Shown piece by piece: positions 54,832 through 63,989 of a DNA stretch of 64,000 nt. The stretch spans positions 349,657 through 413,656 of the forward strand of contig NZ_MTSB01000002.1 in assembly GCF_002093745.1 (NCBI RefSeq). The letters are read 5' to 3'. The DNA is from Pseudomonas graminis. Lineage in GTDB: Bacteria > Pseudomonadota > Gammaproteobacteria > Pseudomonadales > Pseudomonadaceae. The notes under the pieces were generated by a model. The model ran no database searches and was not told the origin of the DNA. It saw only the letters and a program-made list of their open reading frames with translations. The position numbers and the translations under genes are program-made. Within the stretch, counting starts at the first letter, position 1, and the number at the start of each line of letters is the position of its first letter.

Positions 54832-56385
54832 TTAACCAGGCGTGTGGGCCTGGGGTTGAGAATGTGCGAACTGCCCTGCCATCCAGCCGCCGATCTGCAC
54901 GGCGCTGGTCTGTTCAGTGGGGATCAGGTCGGAAAGCTGACCGTCGCTCAGCGCGGCGAGTCGGTCGCTGATCTGGAACAGTTCGTCCAGGTCTTCGGAA
55001 ATCACCAGAATCGCAGCGCCCGCATCACGCAAGGCAATCAGCGCCCGATGAATCGCTGCCGCTGCGCCGACATCCACGCCCCAGGTCGGGTGCGCGGCGA
55101 TCAGCAGTTTCGGGTTCTGCAGGATTTCCCTACCCAGAATGAATTTCTGCAGATTGCCGCCGGACAGGCTACGCGCCGGGGCTTGAGCATCTGGCGTCTT
55201 GACCGCGAAGCGGCGAATGATGTCGTCGGCCAGTGCGCGCACCTTGCTGCGCTGAATCAGGCCGTTGCTCACAAGGCCTTGCTGGAAGGCCGTCAGCAGG
55301 GCGTTGTCCGCCAGGCTCAATTCCGGCACCGCGCCATGCCCCAGCCGTTCGGCAGGCACGCATGCCAGGCCGCGTTTGCGTCGGGCGTCAGGGCGCAAGT
55401 GGCCGACGGGCGTTTCTGCAAACCGCAGGGTTGCCGCCTGATGGTGCGGCAGCGTCTGCTCACCGCTCAACAACGCAAGCAATTCATCCTGACCATTGCC
55501 GGCCACGCCCGCGATGCCGACGATTTCACCGCTGCGCACATCCAGTTTCAGGTTTTTCAGTGAGCAGCCGAATGGATCCGGGTTGTGCCAGGACAGCCCG
55601 TCGACCCGCAGAAACGCCGCGCTGCCGCTGACCTTCGGGTAATGCGCTGTCAATCCCTCGGCATCACCGACCATCATCCGCGCCAGTACCAGATCAGAGC
55701 ATTCCGCCGGAACGCAGTGCCCTGAGACCTTGCCGTTGCGCAGCACGGTTGCGCTGTGGCACAGCGCCCGGACTTCGCCCAGCTTGTGGCTGATGAACAA
55801 GATGCTGCAGCCTTCTTTGGCCAGACGCCTGAGAGTGACGAAAAGCTCTTCAGCCTCCTGAGGTGTGAGCACTGACGTGGGTTCGTCGAGAATCAGCAGC
55901 CGAATGTCTTGCATCAGGCAGCGAATGATTTCGACTTTTTGCCGTTCGCCAATCGACAGGCTATGGACCAGCCGCTGAGGCTCGACCGCCATGCCGTAAC
56001 GTTGTGAGACCTCGCGAATACGCGGCTCCAGTTGTTTCGGCGTGCCTGACGCTGCGCCCATTGCCAGCGCAATGTTTTGCGCAACGCTCAAGGTTTCGAA
56101 CAGAGAGAAATGCTGGAACACCATGCCGATGCCCAGGCTTCTGGCCTGCGCGGGGTGCCGCATGGTCAGCGGTTGACCTTGCCAGACGATCGACCCCGAG
56201 TCAGGTTGCGTAACGCCGTAGATGATCTTCATCAGCGTGCTTTTGCCTGCACCGTTCTCACCCAGCAGCGCGTGAATCTCGCCGGGCTGAATGGTCAGGT
56301 CGATAGCATCATTGGCCAGGCAGCCGGGATACCGTTTGGTGATGTGGCGCAATTGGAGGCGCGCAGGTATCGCATCGTTTGACAT
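54832..56385 (-). CDS. Nucleoside ABC transporter ATP-binding protein (duplicated ABC domain)
   Basis: 517 residues with two ABC domains. The first has GENGAGKST, SIGERQKVEIIR and LLILDEPTSVLT; the second has a degenerate GVAGNGQDELL loop and LSGGNLQKFILGRE, LLIAAHPTWGVD. This architecture matches the YufO/NupO ATPase of purine-nucleoside importers. ATG 56385 was taken over an earlier start 18 codons up. First of three minus-strand genes; the solute-binding protein is at 43561. Confidence 0.93.
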   Translation of the reverse strand: MSNDAIPARLQLRHITKRYPGCLANDAIDLTIQPGEIHALLGENGAGKSTLMKIIYGVTQPDSGSIVWQGQPLTMRHPAQARSLGIGMVFQHFSLFETLSVAQNIALAMGAASGTPKQLEPRIREVSQRYGMAVEPQRLVHSLSIGERQKVEIIRCLMQDIRLLILDEPTSVLTPQEAEELFVTLRRLAKEGCSILFISHKLGEVRALCHSATVLRNGKVSGHCVPAECSDLVLARMMVGDAEGLTAHYPKVSGSAAFLRVDGLSWHNPDPFGCSLKNLKLDVRSGEIVGIAGVAGNGQDELLALLSGEQTLPHHQAATLRFAETPVGHLRPDARRKRGLACVPAERLGHGAVPELSLADNALLTAFQQGLVSNGLIQRSKVRALADDIIRRFAVKTPDAQAPARSLSGGNLQKFILGREILQNPKLLIAAHPTWGVDVGAAAAIHRALIALRDAGAAILVISEDLDELFQISDRLAALSDGQLSDLIPTEQTSAVQIGGWMAGQFAHSQPQAHTPG

Positions 56386-56906
56386 GAAAGGCTCTGGGCA
56401 AAAGTGGGTCGCCTGTGGATAAAGCAAAATCCTGGCCAACAGGTCAGGTTTCAGGCGGGCGGGCTAGAACGGAGCATTGACGGGGAATATCGATCCCGGC
56501 CGATCCGGGTCACGCCATTTCAGCACCAGATCGGGGCATGCCTGCGCGCGTCGGGTTCGAATATGGCCCATTGATTTGAGCAGAAAATAGACAGCTGGCC
56601 CCGAGTGCGGCGCTGTAAACGATTGCGCCGCTCTTGCACCTGTTATCCACAGGTTCCTCCACAGTAACTGTGCGCAACCTGCTCAGCGGAGAATAACGCC
56701 ACGCCGGTTAGTGTCCAAAGGTGCTAAAGCTCACTAACCGTCTGTTTTCGAACTGTTTTCAGCCGGTATGCACTGAATTGTGCGAAAAATGATCACTTGC
56801 CTGAAACGCCCGGCCCGTAAGGCGTGTGATGGACTGTGCTCAGCTTATCCACAGCCGGATGCACAGTAGATGTGGGCAATTGCAGACACGAGGCCGAAAC
56901 AGGCAG
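56386..56906. promoter_or_regulatory. 521-base gap with DnaA-box-like sites and an operator-like dyad
   Basis: Contains three perfect nine-base matches to the E. coli DnaA box TTATCCACA: 56414-56422 (reverse), 56643-56651 and 56845-56853. A further TCATCCACA lies at 56911-56919 in the neighbouring gene. A dyad CGGTTAGTG (56705-56713) with CACTAACCG (56732-56740) and the palindrome CACAGTAACTGTG (56660-56672) are also present. It includes the upstream region of the transporter ATPase gene. No gene was found. Confidence 0.6.
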
Positions 56907-57500
56907 TCAGTCATCCACAGCACGTTGCAGCAAGATTCTGCCGCGACTCAGATCAGCCAGTTGCCGTTGCAGGAGATCGACATGTTCAGGGCCGATGGCG
57001 ATTGCCATCTGCACGCCATTGGCCGTGAACGTTTCGCTCTCGACCAGCCCGTTCAGCTCAGCCAGGCGCACCTTGACCAGCGCCAGTTCACTGAAGCTGC
57101 ATTCCATCGCAAAAGACCAGCGTTGAATCAGCGGCAAGCGCTCGGCCTGTTGCAAGCACTTGTTGGCGCCGCCGCCATATGCACGGGCCAGGCCCCCGGT
57201 GCCCAACTGAATGCCGCCGTACCAGCGAATCACCAGAACCACGACCTGATCGAATTCCTGTGCTTCGATGGCGGCGAGAATAGGCCTGCCGGCCGTGCCA
57301 CCCGGTTCGCCGTCGTCATTGCTGCGGTACTGTCCGCCCAGCTTCCAGGCCCAGCAATTGTGGGTCGCGTTCAGGTCGCTGTGCTGCTCGATGAATGCCT
57401 GGGCATCGGCAGGGCTGGCGATGGGGGCGGCGAGGGTGATGAAGCGGCTCTTGCGGATTTCTTCACGAAACTCGCAAGGGCCGGCAAGAGTAAAGGGCAT
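56907..57500 (-). CDS. YigZ/IMPACT family protein
   Basis: 197 residues of the UPF0029 family: N-terminal SRFITLAAPIASPADAQAFIEQH, ATHNCWAWKLG, then the signature NDDGEPGGTAGRPILAAIEAQ, VLVIRWYGGIQLGTGGLARAYGG. YigZ/IMPACT proteins resemble ribosomal protein S5 domain 2 and may bind nucleic acid or ribosomes, and the eukaryotic homologue influences GCN2. AAGGA precedes the ATG. Its stop lies in a DnaA-box-like sequence, and the TetR gene is 33 bases upstream on the same strand. Confidence 0.93.
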   Translation of the reverse strand: MPFTLAGPCEFREEIRKSRFITLAAPIASPADAQAFIEQHSDLNATHNCWAWKLGGQYRSNDDGEPGGTAGRPILAAIEAQEFDQVVVLVIRWYGGIQLGTGGLARAYGGGANKCLQQAERLPLIQRWSFAMECSFSELALVKVRLAELNGLVESETFTANGVQMAIAIGPEHVDLLQRQLADLSRGRILLQRAVDD

Positions 57501-57533
57501 GCAGGTATCCTTGCTGGCGGCAAGGTGTCGATT

Positions 57534-58196
57534 CTACAAGGCTGGCGGTGTCAGCCCACAACCTTTGAGGATGATCCGGATCAGATTGTCGCTGGCCTGC
57601 TCCATATCCTGACGGGTCAGGCGGCTGCGACCGGTCACGCGACAGATCTGGGTCGCGAAATCGGCGTAATGCTGGGTGCTGCCCCACAACAGAAAGATCA
57701 AGTGAACCGGATCGACCGGGTCCATTTTTCCTGCGTCGATCCAGGCTTGAAAAACCGCTGCACGCCCCTGGAACCAGGTGCGGTAATCCTGATTGAAGTA
57801 TTCGGTCATGCATTCGCCACCGCTGATGATTTCCATGGCGAAGATGCGCGAAGCCTGTGGCTGGCGACGCGAGAATTCCATTTTGGCGCGAATGTAGCGG
57901 GCCAGCGCTTCGGCGGGGTCGTCGTCCACGCCGAGATGGTTGAAGGTGCTGTCCCATAAATCGATGATGTTGCTCAGGACCGCGACATACAGGCCGAGCT
58001 TGTTGGTGAAGTAGTAATGCAGATTGGCCTTCGGCAGCCCGGCCTTCAGCGCGATGGTGTTCATGCTGGTGCCCTTGAAGCCGTGGCGGGCAAATTCATC
58101 TTCGGCTGCCTGGATAATCGCTTCTTCGTTCTTCTGACGAATACGGCTGGCAGGCTTGGTGACGTGAGCGCTGTGTGCTGGGACTTCGAGGGTCAT
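57534..58196 (-). CDS. TetR-family regulator, RutR-like
   Basis: 220 residues. The HTH is GFKGTSMNTIALKAGLPKANLHYYF, and the C-terminal part resembles the RutR ligand domain: SRIFAMEIISGG, VDPVHLIFLLWGSTQHYADFATQ and the last RIILKGCGL. RutR in E. coli responds to uracil and controls pyrimidine/purine metabolism, and the location between a purine permease and nucleoside transporter fits. ATG 58196 was preferred to a start 17 codons upstream. The permease gene is about 97 bases upstream on the same strand. Confidence 0.88.
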   Translation of the reverse strand: MTLEVPAHSAHVTKPASRIRQKNEEAIIQAAEDEFARHGFKGTSMNTIALKAGLPKANLHYYFTNKLGLYVAVLSNIIDLWDSTFNHLGVDDDPAEALARYIRAKMEFSRRQPQASRIFAMEIISGGECMTEYFNQDYRTWFQGRAAVFQAWIDAGKMDPVDPVHLIFLLWGSTQHYADFATQICRVTGRSRLTRQDMEQASDNLIRIILKGCGLTPPAL

Positions 58197-58292
58197 AAGC
58201 AATTCCGGACAGGTCGTGGGGGCACAACGAATGAACAGATAACGCACCGGCGCCTATCCCGCAAGCGCCAGTGCAGATGCAGTTGTTGAAAG

Positions 58293-59711
58293 TTATCGTG
58301 GTTGTTCAAGGGGTTTGGGTTCCGTCACCGCATCGGAGGGGGCCGCAGCAACGTTGCCTTCAGGAATCAGCAGGCACAGGATAATCGCGGTGATGCCGCC
58401 GCTGGTGATAGCCGAATCGAACAGGTTCTGAATCAGATGAGGCATCTGATGCAGCAGCGACGGTTGCGCTGCGATGCCCAGGCCGACACCAAACGAGGTC
58501 GCAATGATCAGCATGCTGCGCCGGTCCAGAGGCGACTGAGCCAGAATTCTCACGCCTGCCGCCGCAACACTGCCGAACATCACCAGCGTCGCGCCGCCCA
58601 ATACCGGCTTCGGAATCTGCTGGACGATGGCGCCGATGTGCGGGAACAGCCCCAGGATGAACAGCACCGCGCCGATGTACAGGCCGACATAGCGGCTGGC
58701 GACACCGGTCAACTGGATCACGCCGTTGTTTTGCGCGAACGTGGTATTGGGGAACGCGCTGAAAGTGGCGGCAATCATGCAGCTCACGCCGTCGCCCAGC
58801 ACGCCGCCCTTGAGCCGTGCCAGGTAAGTCGGGCCGCTGATCGGCTGGCGTGCCAGCATGCAATTGGCGGTGAGGTCGCCGACGGTTTCGATGCTGCTGA
58901 TCAGATAAATCAGCGCGACCGGCAGGAAAGCGGTCCAGTCAAAGTTGAAACCAAACCGGAACGGAATCGGCACGCTGATCAGCGGCAAGTCGTGAATCGG
59001 CTGGGGAACCAGTTTGCCGCTGAACCACGCCGCCAGACTGCCGACAGCCAGGCCGATGATGATTGCTGACAAGCGCACCCAAGGTGTGTTCGAGCGGTTG
59101 AGCACGATGATGACCGCGAGCACGAACACACCCAGAGCCAGATTCAACGGTGCGCCGAAATCCGGTGCGTTGAAGCCGCCTCCCAGATCGGTCACGCCCA
59201 CCTTGATCAGGCTGACGCCGATCAGCGTGATCACGATGCCGGTCACGAGGGGCGTGATGACGCGGCGCAGTTGACTGATGCAGCGGCTCAGAACGATCTG
59301 TACCAACGCGCCGAAAAAACACACGCCGAAAATCATCGCCATGATGTCCTCGGGGCTGCCGCCACGCTGCTTGACCAGAAAGCCTGCGGACAACACGGCG
59401 CCCAAAAACGCGAAACTGGTGCCTTGCAAGCAGATCATGCCTGCGCCGATACCGAACGGGCGGCGTGCCTGAATGAACGTCCCCGTACCCGACACCATCA
59501 AGGCCATGCTGATCAGATAGGGCAGGTATTCGGTCAGCCCCAATGTTGATCCGATAATCAGCGGCGGGGTGATGATGCCGACGAAGCTGGCGAGAACGTG
59601 TTGCAGCGCTGCCAACACAGCCGTCATCGGCCTGGGTCGGTCATTCAGGCCGTAGATCAGGTCGTTATTCTTGTCACCGTTGTTCAGGTTTTCAGGGTTT
59701 TCAGGCTGCAT
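58293..59711 (-). CDS. NCS2-family xanthine/uric acid permease
   Basis: 472 residues with about fourteen spans. The nucleobase-ascorbate transporter signature QNNGVIQLTG is intact, and ETVGDLTANCML precedes it. Xanthine, hypoxanthine or uric acid would be imported with protons. The frame extends 28 codons upstream; ATG 59711 (MQPENPENL) is chosen because the upstream extension is not typical. The RutR-like gene follows on the same strand, so the pair may be a unit. Confidence 0.9.
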   Translation of the reverse strand: MQPENPENLNNGDKNNDLIYGLNDRPRPMTAVLAALQHVLASFVGIITPPLIIGSTLGLTEYLPYLISMALMVSGTGTFIQARRPFGIGAGMICLQGTSFAFLGAVLSAGFLVKQRGGSPEDIMAMIFGVCFFGALVQIVLSRCISQLRRVITPLVTGIVITLIGVSLIKVGVTDLGGGFNAPDFGAPLNLALGVFVLAVIIVLNRSNTPWVRLSAIIIGLAVGSLAAWFSGKLVPQPIHDLPLISVPIPFRFGFNFDWTAFLPVALIYLISSIETVGDLTANCMLARQPISGPTYLARLKGGVLGDGVSCMIAATFSAFPNTTFAQNNGVIQLTGVASRYVGLYIGAVLFILGLFPHIGAIVQQIPKPVLGGATLVMFGSVAAAGVRILAQSPLDRRSMLIIATSFGVGLGIAAQPSLLHQMPHLIQNLFDSAITSGGITAIILCLLIPEGNVAAAPSDAVTEPKPLEQPR

Positions 59712-59908
59712 GGCGAAGTCTCGGAATGGAATGCCATGAGCTGGCGTGACATCGTGTGGATCCACTTTCTGTTCGTACTGCAAAAAGCTGTCCATCTGCT
59801 CAGGTTAATGTTCTGGGCGCCTGACTATTGCCAGATATATCAGCCTGATAGCGCAGTTGAGGGCTTCGGTGAGTCGAGTGAATCAAAACGGTGGCTGGCA
59901 GAAATGTG

Positions 59909-60829
59909 TCATCGGGTAGCAGCCAGTGCTTCCAGGAAACTTTCGAGCACCAAATGAGGGCGTCGACCCTTGCGTGTGACCGTCACCAGGTTGAGGTCAT
60001 AAAACTTTGACTCCGGTTTCAGCGCACGCAGCCTGCCTTCCTTTACCCAGGCATTGGCGTAATGATCCGGCAGATACCCGATATAGCGCCCGGTCAAAAG
60101 CAGAAACGCAATGCCTTCGCGGTCGGAGGCACTGGCCGTGCAAGTGAGCGCCTTGTAATGATCCTGAATGTCGCTGGGCAGGCGAAAGGTGGGGGTGATG
60201 GCTTCCTGCTGTGCGAGACGCCCGTCATCCAGCGTTGCATTGTCCGTATAAAAAAGCGGGTGACCCACCGCGCAGTAAAGCAGTGACCGCTCGCTGTACA
60301 GCGGGTGATATTCCAGCCCCGGCAAGGCGCTGGCCTGTGGCACAACTCCGACATGCAGGCCGCCGTCCAATACGCCCTGTTCGACTTCTGCGGGGGCGAC
60401 CATGCGGATATTGATATGCACGCCAGGGCCGCGCTCTTTGAGCCGGGCCAGCGCGTGGGTGATGCGCATATGGGGGAGGGTGACCAGGTTGTCGGTCAGG
60501 CCGATGTTCAGTTCGCCGCGTAAATTCTGGTGCAGGCCGTTCACTTCGGTTCTGAAGCTTTCCAGCGCACTGAGTAGCTGCAACGAGGAATGGTAAACCT
60601 CACGTCCTTCATCAGTCAGCGAAAAACCGGCCCTTCCGCGTTGACACAGACGCAGGCCAAGGCGCTGTTCCAGATCACTCATTTGTTGGCTGATTGCAGA
60701 CCGACCAATGCCCAGAACACTTTCGGCAGCCGAAAAACCGCCAGCCTCGACCACGTTTTTAAAGAGGCGCAGCAAGCGGATATCAAAATCACTGACCTGC
60801 GCCAGAGGGTCGGAACGACGAAGGCTCAT
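59909..60829 (-). CDS. LysR-type regulator (BauR-like by context)
   Basis: 306 residues. The winged HTH is FKNVVEAGGFSAAESVLGIGRSAISQQMSDLEQRLG, and the effector domain includes ELNIGLTDNLVTLP and HVGVVPQASALPGLEYHP. It is divergent from the omega-amino-acid aminotransferase gene with 111 bases between. In P. aeruginosa a regulator BauR lies beside bauA for beta-alanine use, so this gene may be its counterpart, though the name is from context only. Confidence 0.9.
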   Translation of the reverse strand: MSLRRSDPLAQVSDFDIRLLRLFKNVVEAGGFSAAESVLGIGRSAISQQMSDLEQRLGLRLCQRGRAGFSLTDEGREVYHSSLQLLSALESFRTEVNGLHQNLRGELNIGLTDNLVTLPHMRITHALARLKERGPGVHINIRMVAPAEVEQGVLDGGLHVGVVPQASALPGLEYHPLYSERSLLYCAVGHPLFYTDNATLDDGRLAQQEAITPTFRLPSDIQDHYKALTCTASASDREGIAFLLLTGRYIGYLPDHYANAWVKEGRLRALKPESKFYDLNLVTVTRKGRRPHLVLESFLEALAATR

Positions 60830-60940
60830 TGTTTAGCGGATGCCTAACTGAAGATCATGAAAATCAGGTTTTATGAACTTTAGCCGCGTGGCACCTTGGC
60901 TGCAATCACTGTTCGTCTACGTGCCTGCGAGGCTCGCTCC

Positions 60941-62287
60941 ATGAATATGTTCGAATCGTCCGAAGTGCCCGTCACCAGCCAGCTGAAGCTCGACGCTCAC
61001 TGGATGCCTTACACCGCGAACCGCAATTTCCACAGCGACCCGCGCATGATCGTCGCCGCGCATGGCAGCTATCTGACAGACGACAAGGGTCGCAAGATCT
61101 ACGATGGTCTCTCCGGCCTCTGGACCTGCGGCGCGGGGCATACCCGCAAGGAAATTCAAGAAGCTGTTTCGCGGCAACTGGGCATACTGGATTACTCCCC
61201 GGGCTTTCAGTTCGGGCACCCGTTGTCATTCAAGCTGGCGGAAAAAATCACCGAGTTGACGCCGGGCAACCTGAATCACGTCTTCTACACCAACTCCGGT
61301 TCTGAGTGCGCAGACACCGCGGTGAAGATGGTACGTGCCTACTGGCGGCTGAAAGGGCAGGCGACCAAAACCAAAATGATCGGTCGCGCGCGTGGCTATC
61401 ACGGCGTGAACGTGGCCGGCACCAGCCTGGGCGGCGTTAACGGCAATCGCAAGATGTTCGGTCAGTTGATGGACGTCGATCACCTGCCGCACACGCTGCT
61501 GGCCAGCAATGCTTTTTCAAAAGGCATGCCTGAGGCAGGCGGCATCGCGCTGGCCGATGAGATGCTCAAGTTGATCGAGCTGCACGACGCCTCGAACATT
61601 GCGGCAGTGATTGTGGAGCCAATGGCGGGTTCGGCCGGTGTGATTGTTCCGCCACAAGGCTACCTCAAGCGTTTGCGCGAAATTTGCGATCAGCACAACA
61701 TCCTGCTGATCTTCGATGAAGTCATTACCGGCTTCGGTCGTACCGGTTCGATGTTTGGTGCCGACAGTTTTGGCGTCACGCCGGACCTGATGTGCATCGC
61801 CAAGCAAATCACCAATGGCGCGATCCCGATGGGCGCGGTGATTGCCAGTAGCGAGATCTATCAGACCTTCATGAATCAAGCGACGCCGGACTACGCCGTC
61901 GAGTTTCCGCATGGCTACACCTATTCGGCGCATCCAGTGGCCTGTGCGGCCGGGTTGGCGGCGCTGGACCTGTTGCAGCGTGAAAACCTGGTGCAGCAGG
62001 CGGCAGACGTTGCGCCGCATTTTGAGCGAGCGTTGCACGGTATCAAGGGCGCGAAGAACGTCGTCGATATTCGTAACTACGGGCTGGCAGGTGCCATTCA
62101 GATTGCACCGCGTGACGGCGACGCGATTGTGCGACCGTTCGAGGCCGGCATGAAACTGTGGAAAGCCGGTTTCTATGTGCGTTTTGGCGGCGACACCCTG
62201 CAGTTCGGCCCGACCTTCAATAGCCAGGCACAGGATCTGGATCGCCTGTTCGATGCCGTGGGCGAGGCATTGAACCAGCTCGATTGA
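60941..62287 (+). CDS. bauA: Beta-alanine/omega-amino acid:pyruvate aminotransferase
   Basis: A 448-residue class III PLP aminotransferase. The PLP environment is NSGSECADTAVKMVR, the DEVITGFGRTG strand with the cofactor aspartate, and the Schiff-base lysine in CIAKQITNGAIPMG. The family moves the amino group of beta-alanine (or other omega-amino acids) to pyruvate. ATG 60941 gives the family start MNMFESS; the frame opens 15 codons earlier. The semialdehyde dehydrogenase follows 90 bases later. Confidence 0.9.
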   Translation: MNMFESSEVPVTSQLKLDAHWMPYTANRNFHSDPRMIVAAHGSYLTDDKGRKIYDGLSGLWTCGAGHTRKEIQEAVSRQLGILDYSPGFQFGHPLSFKLAEKITELTPGNLNHVFYTNSGSECADTAVKMVRAYWRLKGQATKTKMIGRARGYHGVNVAGTSLGGVNGNRKMFGQLMDVDHLPHTLLASNAFSKGMPEAGGIALADEMLKLIELHDASNIAAVIVEPMAGSAGVIVPPQGYLKRLREICDQHNILLIFDEVITGFGRTGSMFGADSFGVTPDLMCIAKQITNGAIPMGAVIASSEIYQTFMNQATPDYAVEFPHGYTYSAHPVACAAGLAALDLLQRENLVQQAADVAPHFERALHGIKGAKNVVDIRNYGLAGAIQIAPRDGDAIVRPFEAGMKLWKAGFYVRFGGDTLQFGPTFNSQAQDLDRLFDAVGEALNQLD

Positions 62288-62377
62288 TCACGCTGGTCAA
62301 TCTCCTTCTTATATAGGTACTTCTTTCGTCAGGCGTGAAGTGATTCGCGCCTGATCCAGTCTTTTGGAGTTTTTGTC

Positions 62378-63871
62378 ATGAGCAGTATTCAGCACCTGAT
62401 TCACGGCGAGTTCGTGTCTGGCAGCGGCCGCACGGCAGATGTGTTCAATCCGTCTACCGGGCAGGTCATCCACCAGGTGGCACTTGCCAGTCGTGAAACC
62501 GTTCAGCAAGCCATCGACTCCGCCAAGTCGGCGTTCCCGGCCTGGCGCAACACGCCACCGGCCAAGCGCGCCCAGGTCATGTTTCGCTTCAAGCAATTGC
62601 TGGAGCAGAACGAAGCACGCATTGCCCGACTGATCAGTGAAGAACATGGCAAGACGCTGGAAGATGCGGCGGGCGAGCTGAAGCGTGGTATCGAAAACGT
62701 GGAGTTCGCCTGCGCTGCGCCCGAAGTCTTGAAAGGTGAGTACAGCCGCAACGTGGGGCCCAACATCGATGCATGGTCCGACTTCCAGCCACTGGGCATT
62801 GTTGCGGGCATCACGCCATTCAACTTCCCGGCGATGGTGCCGTTGTGGATGTATCCGCTGGCCATTGCCTGCGGCAATTGCTTCATTCTCAAACCATCCG
62901 AACGTGATCCGAGTTCTACGTTGTTGATTGCCGAGCTGCTGCATGAGGCCGGGTTGCCGAAGGGTGTATTGAATGTGGTGCATGGCGACAAGGTGGCGGT
63001 TGATGCGCTGATCGAAGCGCCGGAAGTGAAAGCGCTGAGTTTTGTCGGGTCTACACCGATTGCCGAGTACATCTATAAAGAGGGTGCGGCGCGAGGCAAA
63101 CGCGTTCAGGCGCTCGGCGGTGCCAAGAACCATGCGGTGCTGATGCCGGATGCTGATCTGGACAACGCCGTCAGTGCGCTGATGGGCGCTGCCTACGGAT
63201 CGTGTGGCGAGCGCTGCATGGCGATCTCTGTGGCGGTTTGCGTCGGTGATCAGATTGCCGATGCGTTGGTGGCCAAACTGGTTCCGCAAATCCAGAGCCT
63301 GAAGATCGGTGCCGGCACGGCCTGTGGGCTGGACATGGGGCCATTGGTTACGGGGCAGCATCGCGACAAGGTCAGCGGCTATATAGCCGATGGCGTGGAG
63401 TCGGGCGCTACTCTCGTCGTGGACGGCCGGGACCTTCAGGTTGCCGGGCATGAACAGGGCTTCTTCATGGGCGGTTGCCTGTTTGATCGCGTGACGCCGC
63501 AGATGCGCATCTATAAAGAAGAGATCTTCGGGCCGGTATTGTGCATCGTGCGCGTCGATAGCCTCGAGCAGGCCATGCAACTCATCAACGACCATGAGTA
63601 CGGCAACGGTACATGCATCTTTACCAGGGATGGCGAAGCCGCACGGCTGTTCTGCGACGAGATCGAAGTGGGGATGGTCGGGGTCAATGTACCGCTGCCA
63701 GTGCCGGTCGCGTACCACAGCTTCGGCGGCTGGAAGCGTTCTCTGTTTGGCGATCTGCATGCCTATGGGCCGGACGGTGTGCGCTTTTACACACGCCGCA
63801 AGGCGATAACCCAGCGTTGGCCGCAGCGTGCGAGCCATGAAGCCTCGCAGTTCGCATTCCCCAGCCTGTAA
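62378..63871 (+). CDS. bauC: CoA-acylating (methyl)malonate-semialdehyde dehydrogenase
   Basis: 497 residues of the MmsA family. The catalytic cysteine is in YGSCGERCMAISVAV, and GITPFNFPAMVPLWMYP and FVGSTPIAEYIYKEGAARGKRVQALGGAKNH match. It oxidises 3-oxopropanoate (or methylmalonate semialdehyde) to acetyl-CoA (or propionyl-CoA). The name bauC follows from the aminotransferase neighbour; mmsA is the alternative. TTTTGGAG precedes the ATG. Its transcript ends at a hairpin 12 bases after the stop. Confidence 0.88.
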   Translation: MSSIQHLIHGEFVSGSGRTADVFNPSTGQVIHQVALASRETVQQAIDSAKSAFPAWRNTPPAKRAQVMFRFKQLLEQNEARIARLISEEHGKTLEDAAGELKRGIENVEFACAAPEVLKGEYSRNVGPNIDAWSDFQPLGIVAGITPFNFPAMVPLWMYPLAIACGNCFILKPSERDPSSTLLIAELLHEAGLPKGVLNVVHGDKVAVDALIEAPEVKALSFVGSTPIAEYIYKEGAARGKRVQALGGAKNHAVLMPDADLDNAVSALMGAAYGSCGERCMAISVAVCVGDQIADALVAKLVPQIQSLKIGAGTACGLDMGPLVTGQHRDKVSGYIADGVESGATLVVDGRDLQVAGHEQGFFMGGCLFDRVTPQMRIYKEEIFGPVLCIVRVDSLEQAMQLINDHEYGNGTCIFTRDGEAARLFCDEIEVGMVGVNVPLPVPVAYHSFGGWKRSLFGDLHAYGPDGVRFYTRRKAITQRWPQRASHEASQFAFPSL

Positions 63872-63882
63872 ATTATCCGGAA

Positions 63883-63912
63883 GGGAGATCGTCTTTAAAA
63901 GACGGTTCTCCC
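63883..63912. terminator. Hairpin after the semialdehyde dehydrogenase gene
   Basis: GGGAGA (63883-63888) with TCTCCC (63907-63912) and CGTCTT (63890-63895) with AAGACG (63899-63904) make a bulged stem with a three-base loop. It lies 11 bases past the stop and before the promoter at 63962. No strong T-run follows, so termination efficiency is uncertain. Confidence 0.55.
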
Positions 63913-63961
63913 GTATTTGCGGGGGTTCAGCAAGCGAGCTGCAGATTTTTGAAATTAACGG

Positions 63962-63989
63962 TTGACGCCCTCTGTGATCTGTCTATAAT
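63962..63989 (+). promoter_or_regulatory. Strong sigma70 promoter, probably for a stable RNA
   Basis: TTGACG (63962-63967), a 16-base spacer and a perfect TATAAT (63984-63989), followed by a G/C-rich CGCCCCAC discriminator. This combination is typical of stringently controlled tRNA and rRNA promoters. The product would begin outside the window, so the target is not visible. Confidence 0.8.

Noticed and set aside
56386..56906. Replication origin
   Set aside because: DnaA-box matches are present, but there is no dnaA, rpmH, parAB or replication gene, and no obvious A/T-rich unwinding region. Reported only as a box cluster.
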